In this document: positions 22,002 through 33,888 of the stretch, piece after piece
How positions within the stretch are numbered: position 1 is the stretch's first letter
Layout of the letters: each line of letters opens with the position of its first letter
Source of the DNA: Kalaharituber pfeilii
Lineage: Eukaryota > Ascomycota > Pezizomycetes > Pezizales > Pezizaceae
DNA length: 64,000 bases
Assembly: GCA_015179045.1 (NCBI GenBank)
Contig: WHUZ01000087.1
Span: 62,001 to 126,000 of the forward strand
Direction: 5' to 3'
Notes under the pieces: model-generated
What the model saw: only the letters and a program-made list of their open reading frames with translations
Database searches by the model: none
What the model was told of the DNA's origin: nothing
Program-made: the position numbers and the translations under genes

Positions 22002-23316
22002 GCTGCGGTCGTGTCTAAAGATTCGGTACTCAGTTTGAAGCGGTAGTCTATGTAATAGGATTGCTCTAAAGAGGTTCCTCAGCTGCTTGTTCGAAGAAAT
22101 TTATGTTTATAACTCCGCACTTGTGATGATCAATGGCCACTCTTTATGTATTCATATCTTTATTCAAGGTTGGCTAGTATATGCTCTTACAACTTCGCAA
22201 ATCCTTGTACCTTATCGTATACCTGCATGTAATTAACGGTAAGCAAAATCAAACACCTGCCATAAAACAATAAGGTTTGTGGTTGCTGCATTATCGTGGT
22301 AAAGCTATTTACGAAGGGAAGAGATAGAGATACCATTAGGTCTATTGAGTACAGAGTCGCAAGACGAGTAGGATTATATACATGAGAGGCGTAGCATAGA
22401 ATGACTGTAAAACCATGACGAAATGAGAAGAGTCAGAAAGGTGCAGGAGTCATCTGTAGCAGAGTCGCAAAGTGTTCATTGAGACGTGAATCTTATGCAA
22501 GGTAATAATCATGTATATGAGTGACGAAACAGTCAGACAGACAGTCAGAGAAACAGTCACAGAAACAGTCATAGATAAGATGAACTACATATGAGTAACC
22601 GCAACATGGGGGCAGCGGGTGTAATGTTTCAACACCTGCTTCCTGTGAGACGAGCGGTGATATGTCCGATATCACTGTGGATAGTGATACCCCTCGTTAG
22701 TCTGATTTTTTTCAATATTTATTTTTTTACTACTTTTTTTATTATTTTGATTTTTGTAGTTTAATAGGTATTATTTACCATGGTCGATGTTGGTGTCAAA
22801 ACTTCACGATGATGAATCGCATCCTTCATTTACGTCAGCCGGAAAAGTTCAATCATATATCAACGAATAAGCAAATATGCAAAAAAAAAAAATAAACCGT
22901 AAATTCGAAAAGAGCAGCATACATGTAGGTAGGCGTTTAACGTTACCTCGTTTATGTAACCGTTCTGGCAAAATGAGGAGATATAGGAAGAATGTGCTAG
23001 GTATATACTTATGGAGCTTACCACGGGAGAATCTTAGGTATCATGTTACCTATCCGAGCTCCTTTGCGAAAAAAAAAAAATTGACTTGAGCGGAGAAATC
23101 TAAGTATAGTACAGGTAAACCTTGCTATACCGGAGGGGCTGTTGTCGTATCATACCCGGGATCGGAGCTCTTTTCATTCAAAATCTCCAACAATGCGCTA
23201 GTAGACACTAGTGGATTATCGAACATTTCCTAAATAAACTACCCAAATTGTTGATAACCTTATAGCAATTTTTTCTAAAGTGGCGATTTTATCTCGAGCT
23301 CAGAGCACCAAGTTTC

Positions 23317-23353
<37 letters not shown>

Positions 23354-23890
23354 ACTTACGAGGAGCTGAAGTTTATAGGAATTCGAGTATGTGCGTAAAA
23401 TTTTATATCGATCTCGTGCTCTAACAACCGATAAATATACAAATCTTGAGTATTCGAATTTTATGATACCAGCCAAACGATATGGGTTGGCATCTTTAGA
23501 GGGGAATAAGAATTTGCGAGGTACGACAGAAGCCAGGATAAAGGAAGGGCGAAATGACAATGCAAGATTTGGCAGAGCTATCTCCTGGGGACTGTCATGT
23601 ATTCCAGTATTCATAGCAAAGTTCTTTTAACTGTCGAGCACTCTGGGGTCATGCCTGAGATTTCCCCCGCATACCCAGGTTTGCTTGCACATCACCCCTG
23701 CTAACGGTCCCTGTACTACTATCATAATGTAATAATTACAGAACCTCATCATAAACTATCATAAGAAACCCCACAACTCCGGAGCGCCAAGACCCCCACA
23801 TCACATCAAAGCTTAAGCTCACTTCACACAATCCTTAAATTAACCGACCTCAAATCTAAACTGCGTCACCACTGCCCTGAATCCCTCCGA
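22002..23890. other. 3' flank of NLR-A, intergenic
   Basis: Two stretches are conserved downstream of NLR-B. A short GAAACAGTCA-type tandem repeat lies near 22525-22572, poly(A) runs near 23070 and 23320, and one end of a pogo-like MITE (AACCTTGCTATACCGG) near 23120 has no partner end. No gene recognised. Confidence 0.45.
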
Positions 23891-23899
23891 CCTCCTGAA

Positions 23900-26800
23900 C
23901 GGTGGCTAACTCTGCCCCACCTCCTTCTCAACCTGCCCTACACCAACTTTACCTAATCCACTCTCTCCCTTCCTGCATGAGCTATATGCATGTTAGCCCA
24001 CCAGCACCCTTCTCTCCGTCCGCACCATTGCTATGCCACCACTCTTTCACCTTCTCCATTTTTCCCGGCTTCGCTGTGTTGCTATGTACTGGTTTGCGGC
24101 ACCGTAGGGAAATGACTGGTGACGGCGGCGCATACCCTCTTTGATTTCCGGGTGTATGTGTGAATTTGTCGTGGAGGGAGTGCGGAGATGGGTGGATTTT
24201 GAAGAGGTATTGACGTTGAATTTATCCATTCCGCTCGCTAGCGGTACTTGCAGAATATCCGCAGGGGAACCTTGCGGAAGTGCCCAATGGTGCTAACGGC
24301 GGGACTTGACCATTTCCGATCATCCCGCTCCTGCTCGACTCGGTATACCCCTCCTCCTCCACCTCCTCCTAGAATTCCAACATCTTGGAGGCTCAACGCG
24401 CCCCTCATTACAAGGACAATGGTCTCCTCCTTTCCTTTACCACCGCCATCCATCAGCATCCATGCTCCCGTCGTCGGGGGTCTATTTTGCACACGAGTCT
24501 TTTGTGCTGTCCATCTCGGATACCGAGGTGACTTTAGTATTCGCAGCAGGCCCTCTAAAAATCCAAGTTCGGGCTTGCCATAGTCGGTTCTGACGGTCGC
24601 AGCGGGTTGTCGGCTTTAAGAAGAGGCGGTGGAGGTGGAGGCGGAATCATGGCAGTAGCCGCTCCTGGGAACCCGCAACTCACCCTTTTCCCCCATTGTC
24701 TCTTTTATGTGATTTTTGAGGGCGACTGTGACTTACGGCATCGTTTTACGTCTTTTCCCCTCTTTCCCGGACCCATCTTTCCTACCATCAGTTTTGCGGT
24801 TCTTCCGTCGCCCCAGCACCAAAATACACCCATTACACTTTCTGTCCACTGGTTTTTGCCATCCTGCCACTGTCTCTGTCTTCACTCCCTGCCCTGCCTC
24901 CATCACAGTTTTCTGCACCGGCATGGGAGGTGGGGTCTTTGGTATCTTCAGCAGGTTATACACTTCCCTTGCCCCTTCCTCATACCTGAAGTAAAATCAT
25001 GTACAACCTCCAACTTCACCTCCTTCCGCGAGAGGGAAATACATCCCCTCATATTCCCCTCCGTGGACGCTGGTAGTTTACATTTGGTACTCCACCTCAT
25101 GAGACTGAAGCACCAAAACCCACTGCCTCCGGTGTGGGTGGGAGTTGTGGTGGCAGTTTTCTCAGCTTTTTTTTGTGATGAAGGAATCTTTCTCATCAAT
25201 CCTCGTCTTTATTTGTTTGCTCTTCTGCCTGCATCTATTAGTTTAGCATTTGCGGTGGGAACTTTTAATGTCTATTTGTCGGCTTCAGCGCCACTATTGA
25301 TGTTGGGAGTGTATGGGAGTGGGAAAGTGCCGGAGAAGGTGAAGAGCTTTGAGCAATATGGTTAGGACGGGGATAGAGTGGTGATGATGACTATGAATGG
25401 CGGTGACTGCTGTCTTGCTCATGCTGACGGTGGCAATGCTGAGGGCAATACCTGCTTTTCCCGCGCTCCATCAGCCCGCACGCAATATACTCTGACCAAT
25501 ATCCAAACTTGGCACCCTACATCCAAAAGGCGAAGGTTCGAGTATGAGGTCAAAAGCCGTAGTATCAATTTCTCAACCTGCAATATTCTTACATTGTTCA
25601 TGGGAAAGAGACATTGATAGTATGGTATGCTCATCACACCAAAGTAACGAAATAAAATCGCTAACAGCTATGACTCCAGCAGCAAAAATATGGTCAGTTC
25701 TCCTGCTCTCCCACTCTGCCTCGCTGCCAGTCATCTCCTAGCTCTCGAATGTGGTCCCGACGAAAGCACAATTTCTATCCCGGCAACAATACCCAAAATT
25801 GCAGCAAAACCAATCGTAACCAAACATTCAGCTATAAAAGGTCAAGTGACAAATGATGGGGAATTAATCTCTGGGGAATTTGCATTCCATTTCATCGAAC
25901 AAGCCAGCAAAAGAAATAAACAAGGCAAATACAACAAAAAGAAAGACATTCACTCACCCCTCCCACTGGTATTACCTCCGCTGGACATCTGATGACGCAT
26001 AGGCGATGGCGGCGCTTTGACCCCCTTTGGGCTCCTTATGCATCATCCCCACTCCATTTTGCACACCTACTTCTGCATACACAAGTGGATACGATGCCTC
26101 TGGCGGATAGAACGCGGAGCATGCGATATGCGGTGGTGGAGGGAGGGGGAGGCTCTATGGACGCTCGGCGCTGGTGGTAGGAATTAAAATGCTCGTGGTG
26201 GAAGAGTCTGTGCGGGGAATGCGTAGCATGCAATAAAATTTCCTGGAGGTGGAATGGGGATGGATACTACGGGAGGCGCTAATAGCGCTACAGGAGGCAC
26301 TGGTGGCACTACGGGGGTTCTCCTTCTCTTTTCTCCTTTCTCTCTTCATTCTCCGTTGAGACCACGGCAGGCAGTGGAGATGGTGGCAGCGCAACCTCCA
26401 GCCCCTGGGATGGAACTGGAGCTTTGACCGCCGCCTGTAAAATCCGCAACTGCCAGATCGCCTCTCACATCTCCTTCAGAACTTTCTCCATCTTCTCCTG
26501 TTCTTGACCTTGCGCTGACGCTGGTACCGGAAACGGAAATCCAGTGACAGCGCCATCGGTGAATAGTGATAGTAGTATCCTGCGCCGGAGGTTGCTCCCA
26601 TTTGTGGTGCTGGAGGTGGAGGAGGCGGGGCTTCCTCCTTCGCTTTCTTTTCCTCTGGCTTGGGTTCTGGTGGCGTCGGTCCTTCCTCCTGCTTCTTCTT
26701 TCCAGATTCTTTGGGAGGTGGGGCGGAGTGGTAATGGTGCGTGTGGTAGTGGATGGTGGAAGACGGGTAGTGTGTCTGCTCCTGCTTTTCAGTGGATCCC

Positions 26801-27060
26801 GTCTTTTGCGTTGTGGAGGAGAAGCAGGGGCTGGCGGCGCTGCCAGGGGTGCCGGAGATGCAGCACTGATCGAAACCAGTCACATTGGAGGAGGAATTGG
26901 AAAGCGACTTGGGTGCATGTCAGTTTTTTTTTTGCTACATACAGGACTAAGGCGTGGGCCTCTCTCTACACTGAGGGAAGGGGGGAAGGAGAGGACGGGG
27001 AGGAAGGAGGGGGGAACTCACTGCACATCCAGCATCACCACCGGCGGAACTTCAGGGCGG
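23900..27060 (-). pseudogene. Decayed copy of the NLR-linked membrane-protein locus (copy A)
   Basis: Minus-strand sequence homologous to 39247-44475. Conserved pieces, in order: KESGKKKQEEGPTPPEPKPE and a Pro run (about 26720-26620); GAGYYYHYSP; a coiled-coil piece EKMEKVLKEM followed by TGA; GVQNGVGMMHKEPK and an exon ending before GTGAGT (about 26090-25960); a hydrophobic segment CLVTIGFAAILGIVAGIEIV (about 25820); and IPKTPPPM with a KTDGRKDGSGKEGK tail (about 24960-24740). Frame breaks and stops interrupt it, and 1.4 kb present in copy B is missing near 25560. No known family was recognised. Confidence 0.5.
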
Positions 27061-27469
27061 AAGTCATTGATAGTTTGGCATGATAGTGGTGGGGGAGATT
27101 GTTCTCTGACGGCGTTTCGAGGCTGCTCCGAAGGCTATCGCTGCGGTGGGTATGGCTTGAACTTAAAGTGCCTAGTTCAGTTCACTCACTGTTAGGAATG
27201 CACACTGTGAAGATTGATAGGCTTAGAGTAGCAGCGCACAGTGCAGATGCGAGCTGCTGTGAAGGGAGATTTGGGGGTGGGGATCATGGAAGTGGTGGAG
27301 GAGGAAGATGTCGGAGGAGCTGGAGGGAAAGCGTCTTGTTGGGGCTATACAATGCCGTGACTGTTCTGCGTCGCGGTATTCTTGGGCCCTCTGAATGCTC
27401 CGTTGGGGAACTCTAGGGGCGTAACATCTGTGATGTACTACCTTGTCGGGCTAGCACTGCCACTAGTTG

Positions 27470-28678
27470 TGCTTGGCATCCAGTGGCTGAGTCTCGTACC
27501 TGACTACCGCTTACTGTAGGAGCTGACTAAACGTGCTCAGAGTCTTCTAGCAATGAAGTGTAGAGTAGGCTTAGTCAGGTACTAAGTACTTTAGTTGTCA
27601 AAATGGTGGTCACATCACACTGAACGAGTGGTCTCTATCCATAAAGGCTAAGCAGATACATATTAAAAAAATTCCAAAACAATTCAGCTCCAATAATGAA
27701 AGAGCTTGGCTGCTTACAAATAATTATCTTCGTTGATTTTTCCCTACAGGGTGATACAATAACTTTGTAGCTCTCTAATAATCGCCAAGATTCACGGATG
27801 CAGGAAAAGGTCTGACCAGTCACGCCGACCTCTCAAGTTGCCATTCGCTCTTGCGATCGCATACAAATCGTTGGCCTTCACTAGTGTCGTAACCAGGGCC
27901 TTCACGCCCCTAGCGAACATGGCAACCCATGAAGATTTTAGATCCCTGTCGATCCATGCCGAGCTTTGTGACACCGACCTGTACCATCCTGTATCATAGA
28001 TCCGCTCATCTGCCCTGCCGCTCTCTAGGCAGCGACAGCAGGTGGATATGTGTCGTTTTCGATTAACTATATCGGGGTAATATCGACGGGTATGTACCTC
28101 GCTTGCATGTAGATTGCATTCCTGTCGAGTAGAGCTGTTCTGGCCTACCGACGAACATTGCAGTTCGCGAACCAGCCAGGCCCATTCGCGAACACTTTTT
28201 TATTGCAAGTACCGCTTGGTATCTTTATGTGGTGCTAGTAATGAGTACAGAGAAACGTTCTGCTACCAAGGATAATGTGATAAGTCAGTTACTGTGTGCC
28301 TGCACAGCCCCATTGCCACTGACAGGTTGCAACTTGAAAAAGTTGCTGTCGGTAATGCTGCCAATATGGCTCCCAAGTTGCCACTTCCTACCCGCATGCT
28401 AGAAGATAATAAGACAACATAATTAAAAATTTGCTGCTACTGTAGTTAAGAATATAGACTTGTAATCATAGCTAACTTATTATTAATAGAATAACTATAA
28501 GAAAATTAGTAAATATACTTCTAGTATTCTTCTTGCTCTAAGTGAAATTTTGGAGTGTTATCTTAGAGATATCCCAGATTCCTCCACCATTCCTGATATT
28601 ATCTTGTGGTAGTAACAAGGATTGCGTTGATGCCAAGAATTAAAATTTTGGTGGTTGTAGAGCCAGAAATGGCATTCC
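27470..28678. other. Intergenic, no gene recognised
   Basis: Lies between the duplicated blocks. A partial palindromic repeat at 28134-28200 (GTTCTGGCC, GACGAACATTG, TTCGCGAA) is related to the MITE at 29224-29412. Nothing else was recognised. Confidence 0.4.
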
Positions 28679-28690
28679 TGCAAGCGCCAA

Positions 28691-29007
28691 TTTTTTTTTT
28701 TTTTTTTATATCATAAATCATATGCCGCCCTAAGGGCTATGGCGATGTTTAGTTACATAGGGAATAAAGGAAAGTTAAATGTAAAAGTAGAAATCTCCAG
28801 AAATTCCTGTGTGAAGGGGAAGTGTAAATGCCAATAACAATAAATAAAAGTAGAAATCCCCGGTACCTCTTGTGTGAAGGGGAAGTGGAAATAACAAAGT
28901 CTAAAGGGAAAACAGTCTCCGTCCGAGTCTACTTCCGTCCCCGGTCCCACTCGTATTGGCTGGCCTTCATCCATTCTCCCCAAGTCTCACCTTGTCTGGC
29001 CCTACCT
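28691..29007 (-). mobile_element. 317-bp LINE ORF1-derived insertion with TSD
   Basis: Flanked by TGCAAGCGCCAA at 28679-28690 and 29008-29019. On the minus strand it holds the end of a LINE ORF1-like product (KASQYEWDRGRK then stop), an AT-rich UTR with two related CCCCTTCACAC segments, the class-A tail and poly(A). It lacks reverse transcriptase. Confidence 0.85.
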
Positions 29008-29034
29008 TGCAAGCGCCAAGATCATCCACTTTAA

Positions 29035-29115
29035 GCAAGTCGGTACTCTATCCCACTCGTACTGGCAGGACTTCCGCCATTTCCCTCCTGATCTCACTCT
29101 CGCTGGTATTAAATC
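29035..29115 (-). pseudogene. LINE ORF1 C-terminal fragment
   Basis: The minus strand encodes GGKWRKSCQYEWDRV, matching GGRWLKASQYETERG of the element at 30736-31053. Short, with no ends defined. Confidence 0.5.
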
Positions 29116-29223
29116 TGCCTGAGCTCCGGGTATACTTTGCTCCTCTAGGTACATCACATATGAGCTGGTGATTTTCTCCTCAACTCCCTCTATTACCTAT
29201 CTAAGGCCCAATTCATGACCTCA

Positions 29224-29412
29224 TGTTCTGGCCGCTGACGAACATTGTAGTTCGCAAAACTAGGCATATATATACATATAGGTACATAGAGGTACATTCA
29301 TGTTCGCCGCCAGGCCAGGTGTTCGTGGCTAGGCTGGCCTCGTGAAAAACACCATATGTTTTCCACGGGGCCGGTTCGCGAACCGGAAAATGTTCGTCAA
29401 TGGGCCAGAACA
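29224..29412. mobile_element. 189-bp palindromic MITE
   Basis: Termini TGTTCTGGCC...TGACGAACATT are inverted at both ends, with further TTCGCGAA palindromes inside. A target duplication could not be fixed (CCTC is shared). A related partial copy lies at 28134-28200. Confidence 0.55.
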
Positions 29413-30236
29413 CCTCGAGGAGCTCTTTTGCACTAACAGCTTGCAAGCTACCGCAACTATACAAACAATCTTCAAGTGCGATGCTTTACCAGGACCAATT
29501 GATCAAGCTGATACCAGTAATCACTGCAGAAAGACGACAAATGGTAAATTCCACGAAAGGTTATGTAACAGGAAAAATAACGAAGAGAAAGAAGGAAGTT
29601 TGGAGTTAATTGCCTTAAATCAATTATGAGATCATCACGAAGATAAAGAATTCTTGCTGTGGTTGATTGACCTTAGCTTGCTCCCAGACTGTTTAGCGGA
29701 AATTGTTAACTCATCCAATAGACTGACAATGTTTGTCCTGTTATGACGAGCCGAGCCGCTGGAGGTGCTTATACAGTATTTCTTATTGCAATAACTCGGG
29801 CATAGATCTGGCTCCAACACAGCTTGAGACCTCCTCTAACGAAGTATGGTGACAGGGGTAAATTATCTTCGCCTACCTGTTGGGTAGAAAATATCCCACG
29901 CCTTAGTAACTATCAGCAACTCTTGTCCTATGACGACCACCAGCGAGTTTCTTTGTGTATCCTCTGGTTCTATGTGCGCAGAGTATATTACCCCGCTTCT
30001 ACTACCATGCACCCTTGACTGTTGACCTTCCCCCAGCCCTCGATAGCATATCTCTGCAGATCCCAGTATCCCTGCCTATCGCTGCAGATTCCAATACCCC
30101 GCCTATCCGTGCCGAACCTAATTATCCCTGCGCAGCCTATCGATCCATGCCAAAGTCTCATGGTACGCATCTGTACCGCCTTGCCCTGTTGCAGCTGGCG
30201 CTTAGCCAAGTCGCGTCATCGCTGTTAACCTTATGA
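29413..30236. other. Intergenic, no gene recognised
   Basis: Only short frames without domains, and a simple GCAGAT/CCTATC-rich stretch near 30050-30110. Confidence 0.4.
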
Positions 30237-30238
30237 TA

Positions 30239-30729
30239 CAGTCAGACCTTGCTATAACGAACACGTAAAATTTGGCCCTTTCTTTTCGTTATAGCAAGGT
30301 TTTCGTTATAGAAAATTGTGACAAATTAGTCATGCAACCTTGGCAGCTGAGTTCAGACTCCTCAACAGCTATTGCAGCACATTGCGTTGACTTACTAGCA
30401 TAGGCAATAACCAAATCAAGAAATAATCGAGACTATAAAATAAAGCATAAGTGAATCTTCAACTAATAGAATCTGTAACGGACTGCCTTCGGCCCCGACA
30501 AGCACTCAGTAATGAGAACAGTCAAGATGTCAACAACTACTAACAAGCAGTGAGCAGCAAGTAAATTTGAGAAGCATCAGATTATCTATGCAAGAAAGAT
30601 AAGAGCTGAAACAAATAAAAGAGACCTTGAATGAGTTTCATAGGCATTTTATGAATGTCATTGTCTTTATGTATAAAATTCTTATAAACATTTAGGTTTT
30701 GCTATTCGTCGCAGGCAAGGATATAAGAG

Positions 30730-30760
<31 letters not shown>

Positions 30761-31266
30761 ATTTCATTACTCGCATGCCGCCCTATGGGCTATGGCGAGG
30801 GTTTAATTTAAGCTAAGAACAAAGTCCGAATCATCTCCGTCCTCTTTCAGTCTCGTACTGGCTCGCCTTGAGCCATCTCCCTCCGTGTCGCACCTTGTCC
30901 ATGTCTTGTTTCTCTTCCAAATAAACTACTATGGAACTTGTCTTTTTACCCTCTCCGACGAGTATGTCTTTTTTCCTTAACCATCGGATTCCGATGATTT
31001 TCTTCATGTCTTTGTTGTCTTCGGACAGCCATCTCCTGACATTGCCGAGATCCATAAGAGTAGCTTAGTGGATCGCCAGGGGTGTTTCTATAGATTTCAT
31101 TTGCCACTTTTCGTTATAGCAAGAACAATTTGTATGTAGACAGAAATAACTTCCCCTAAATTTTTTTTCGTTTCGTTATTTGGTGGGATTTCGTTATAGC
31201 AAGGGCAGAATAGGTGGAGAGGGAAATCGCCGAGAGCAGTGTGTTCGTTATAGCAAGGTCTGACTG
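30239..31266. mobile_element. Pogo-like MITE (CAGTCAGACC ends) with nested LINE insertion
   Basis: Terminal inverted repeats of 26 bp begin CAGTCAGACCTTGCTATAAC at both ends, flanked by TA at 30237-30238 and 31267-31268. TTCGTTATAGCAAG motifs recur inside both ends. Without the nested insertion it is about 700 bp. No transposase; the CAGT end and TA target suggest a pogo/Tc1 source. Confidence 0.85.
30736..31053 (-). mobile_element. 318-bp LINE ORF1-derived insertion nested in MITE
   Basis: Perfect TSD ATAAGAGTAGCTT at 30723-30735 and 31054-31066. The minus strand carries 74 codons of an ORF1-like (Gag-like nucleic-acid-binding) product with KKTSSIVVYLEEKQDMDKV and GGRWLKASQYETERG, then stop, class-A tail and long poly(A). 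Confidence 0.88.
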
Positions 31267-31269
31267 TAC

Positions 31270-31799
31270 GCATCTGTCCCAATGCATTTGTAAAATTGTT
31301 CGAGTCAGTGACCACTCGTATCCACTGGTGTTTCAGTCCGAAAGACATCTCTATGCAATGATAAGGTTACCAAAGGGCGGTTGCAAGCTTGTCCACAAGT
31401 AAGCCCGTCAGAAGGCCGTGCGCACCAAAGTTGATGACGCCAAGCAAGTATGAATACTTGTACTATTAAAAGCAAAAGAAAAAAATAGAACGCAAAAACT
31501 AAACACAGGTTGCCCTGGTTCCCTTAGAATTTGGCAACTGTAACCGGAGCATTACAGTCCACTTATTGTAAGAAAAGATGCTGGATAACCAGTTCTTACT
31601 TTGCCCGAAATTGAACTGGGGCCCTCAATTTTATACCTCTCGGTGACTTCTCGTTGTTGTTACCTCCGTCACTAGAGACAACAGACGTATCACTTCGAAC
31701 AAGGCATAGGTAAGTTCGATAAATAGATAGATAACTCCACCTCCTCTTGAACCTCCCCCGCGCTCTCCCGTTCACCAGCGTCTCCTAACCCTTGTTTCA
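31270..31799. other. Intergenic, no gene recognised
   Basis: No coding or repeat structure recognised, apart from a weak tRNA-like T-arm near 31610 that does not fold into a full tRNA. Confidence 0.35.
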
Positions 31800-32465
31800 G
31801 CAGCTGACCTCGCCAGCAGCCGCCCCCCCACCCCCCTCCCGTACCTACAGCCGCATCCCGCACTGGATTTATAATGCAAATTACTCCTTGGTACGTTTGA
31901 CTATCCGCATATATTTTCTTTTTCTTCGAGTTGTCCATTGTTTTCATTTTATCCAATGGTTCATTGATTTTTCGATTCCTTGTGTCTTATACTAATTGCA
32001 CGTTCGTTCCGGATGTCAAGGTGGGGCTCCAACGGACCATTTCTACAGTATAGCCGCCGAAGGAAGCCTGGCTCAGTTGGGATGTGAATTCCAAAGCAAG
32101 AGGTGCTGCAAAACACAACAACAAGCAACTTGTGGGTACACGGGGGTTTGGACCGGAGAGTGAGCTTTCTGCTTACGCTATACTTTTCCTTTCTTTCTTT
32201 TTTCCCCTTTCCTTTTATCAATGTCCTGAAGCTTTCATCGTTGTTTCATTGTTGAGCAGTGGCTGACCTATTGTACATAGAGTTAGAATCGGAGGGTAAG
32301 AGAAGAAGCGGGTGGACATGGTGACGAAGACGACTGGTATATATGAGTGGTAGCAAGGATTTTACTGCCGCCCCAGAGGAATTCATATGTAGATAGAAAT
32401 CACAATATGTCGAGTAAAGAGAAAGAGTAGAAGAACAGTAGACAACTAGTTTAGCCGGTGATAGT
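31800..32465. repeat. Diverged dispersed repeat of about 0.7 kb, copy 2
   Basis: Counterpart of 15260-15950 at the left edge of duplicated block B. Confidence 0.5.
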
Positions 32466-33888
32466 GGGAAACTGCTCTGAGGTGCGAAAAAGTGAATAAC
32501 TTATGCAGCTCCACAGTCTCCCATGTCCTCACTTGGCAAGTAGCTCGGTTGCCACGGATCCCAAGTAGTGTTTTTTGTATGGGAAACCCACATAATTTTT
32601 TCACAGATTTAATACATGGGGAAACCAACAATCCATGGTGAGTAAAATATATATGAAAACGATGAGATCCACACACACACGCAAAAAAAAAAAAAAAAAG
32701 AAACCTACCTCAAAACCCGTAAACAGTCCTGGCAAGACATTCGGCGAAAGCCCGTTATCTTTCTTTTCTGAATCGTCAAAAAATAACTGTTCTTCCACTC
32801 CGCTTTGCGATTACTAGGAGAGTTGATTTCGCTCAGTTTATATCGATATTATAGTTTCTGACAAGTCTGGTGATTCATACCTACTTCTGCCTTTGTCCCA
32901 GTTTTCAAGCGCAATAAATCACATCCGCTCATCTCTCGTGGTTTCTTAATTTTTGTGAAATTTTGCACAAAGTTCTCGTTTCGGGTTTCTCGTGTGTCTT
33001 CGTTATATCTCCGACAAAGAGCTGTTAGGCTAGCAGATGGGGAGTTGCCAAATAGTAGAGCGCCGGAATCTCATGATCTAACGTTTATTTATGTTGCCGC
33101 TCCTTAACTTGCCAGTCTTGTCTATACCTGCAGCCGAAGTATGTTTCCATACACTTTCGAGTAGAGTATCATACAAAGACCAATGTATTATAGGCGATTC
33201 CGCCTAACGTCTGAGTCGACACAAGTATCACCCTAAACACTTCATATCAACCTTTCGTGCCTTGGCCCGCGTTTCACTACGCTCTTGAAAGCTGAATAAT
33301 TTTCGGGGTATGGTTACATCCACACCTGAATTACCTACTCGTAGTAACGTTACCGTTACACACATATGTCGCTTTGGGTTCCCCAACTTATTGCATTTGC
33401 ACTAACAGGCTGTGCCTCACACCGTACAGTCAAATCGGAAGTGGAACATCCTGCAATACACATATGCACGTAGCTAAGTCAGACTTGTTAAAATGCATAC
33501 AATTCAGCCGCAGTCGAAAAATGATGGCCCATGCACAGGATCTTCCCCGCACGACGGTCAAGCAAGTAGATAGGATTTCCACAGAGTCAGAACCACCCAG
33601 AAGTATCGTACCGCTGTTTCCGAAAATACCCTCTTCTTTTCTGGTACCTGGAAAACGGAATTTATACCGTACAAACCCTATTTTCCAATCTTCAGATATA
33701 TCTCGCTTCCGAACAGTTCTTACGCTCGTTGAGACTGAAATAGTGTTGTCCTAAATTAAATTTGACACGCGACAGTAAGTAGTAAAAGCTCAATATTCGT
33801 CGGTTGATATTTTTTTTCACTCATGTACTAGATGAGACTGATCACAATAACTAATTTAGAATTAGACTCCTTTGTCTCCATCACAACC

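Larger units (their letters stand above)
15260..27470. repeat. Tandem segmental duplication, copy A
   Basis: Homologous in order to 31800-44880: dispersed repeat, NLR promoter region (16760-16930 matches 33440-33610), NLR gene, 3' flank (22020-22240 matches 37860-38100; 22690-22870 matches 38210-38400), and the minus-strand membrane-protein locus. Copy A has the extra inverted-repeat segment at 16033-16709. Confidence 0.8.

Noticed and set aside
31560..31660. tRNA-like sequence on the minus strand
   Set aside because: A T-arm-like stretch is present, but no acceptor, D or anticodon stems could be paired; at best a tRNA-derived relic.
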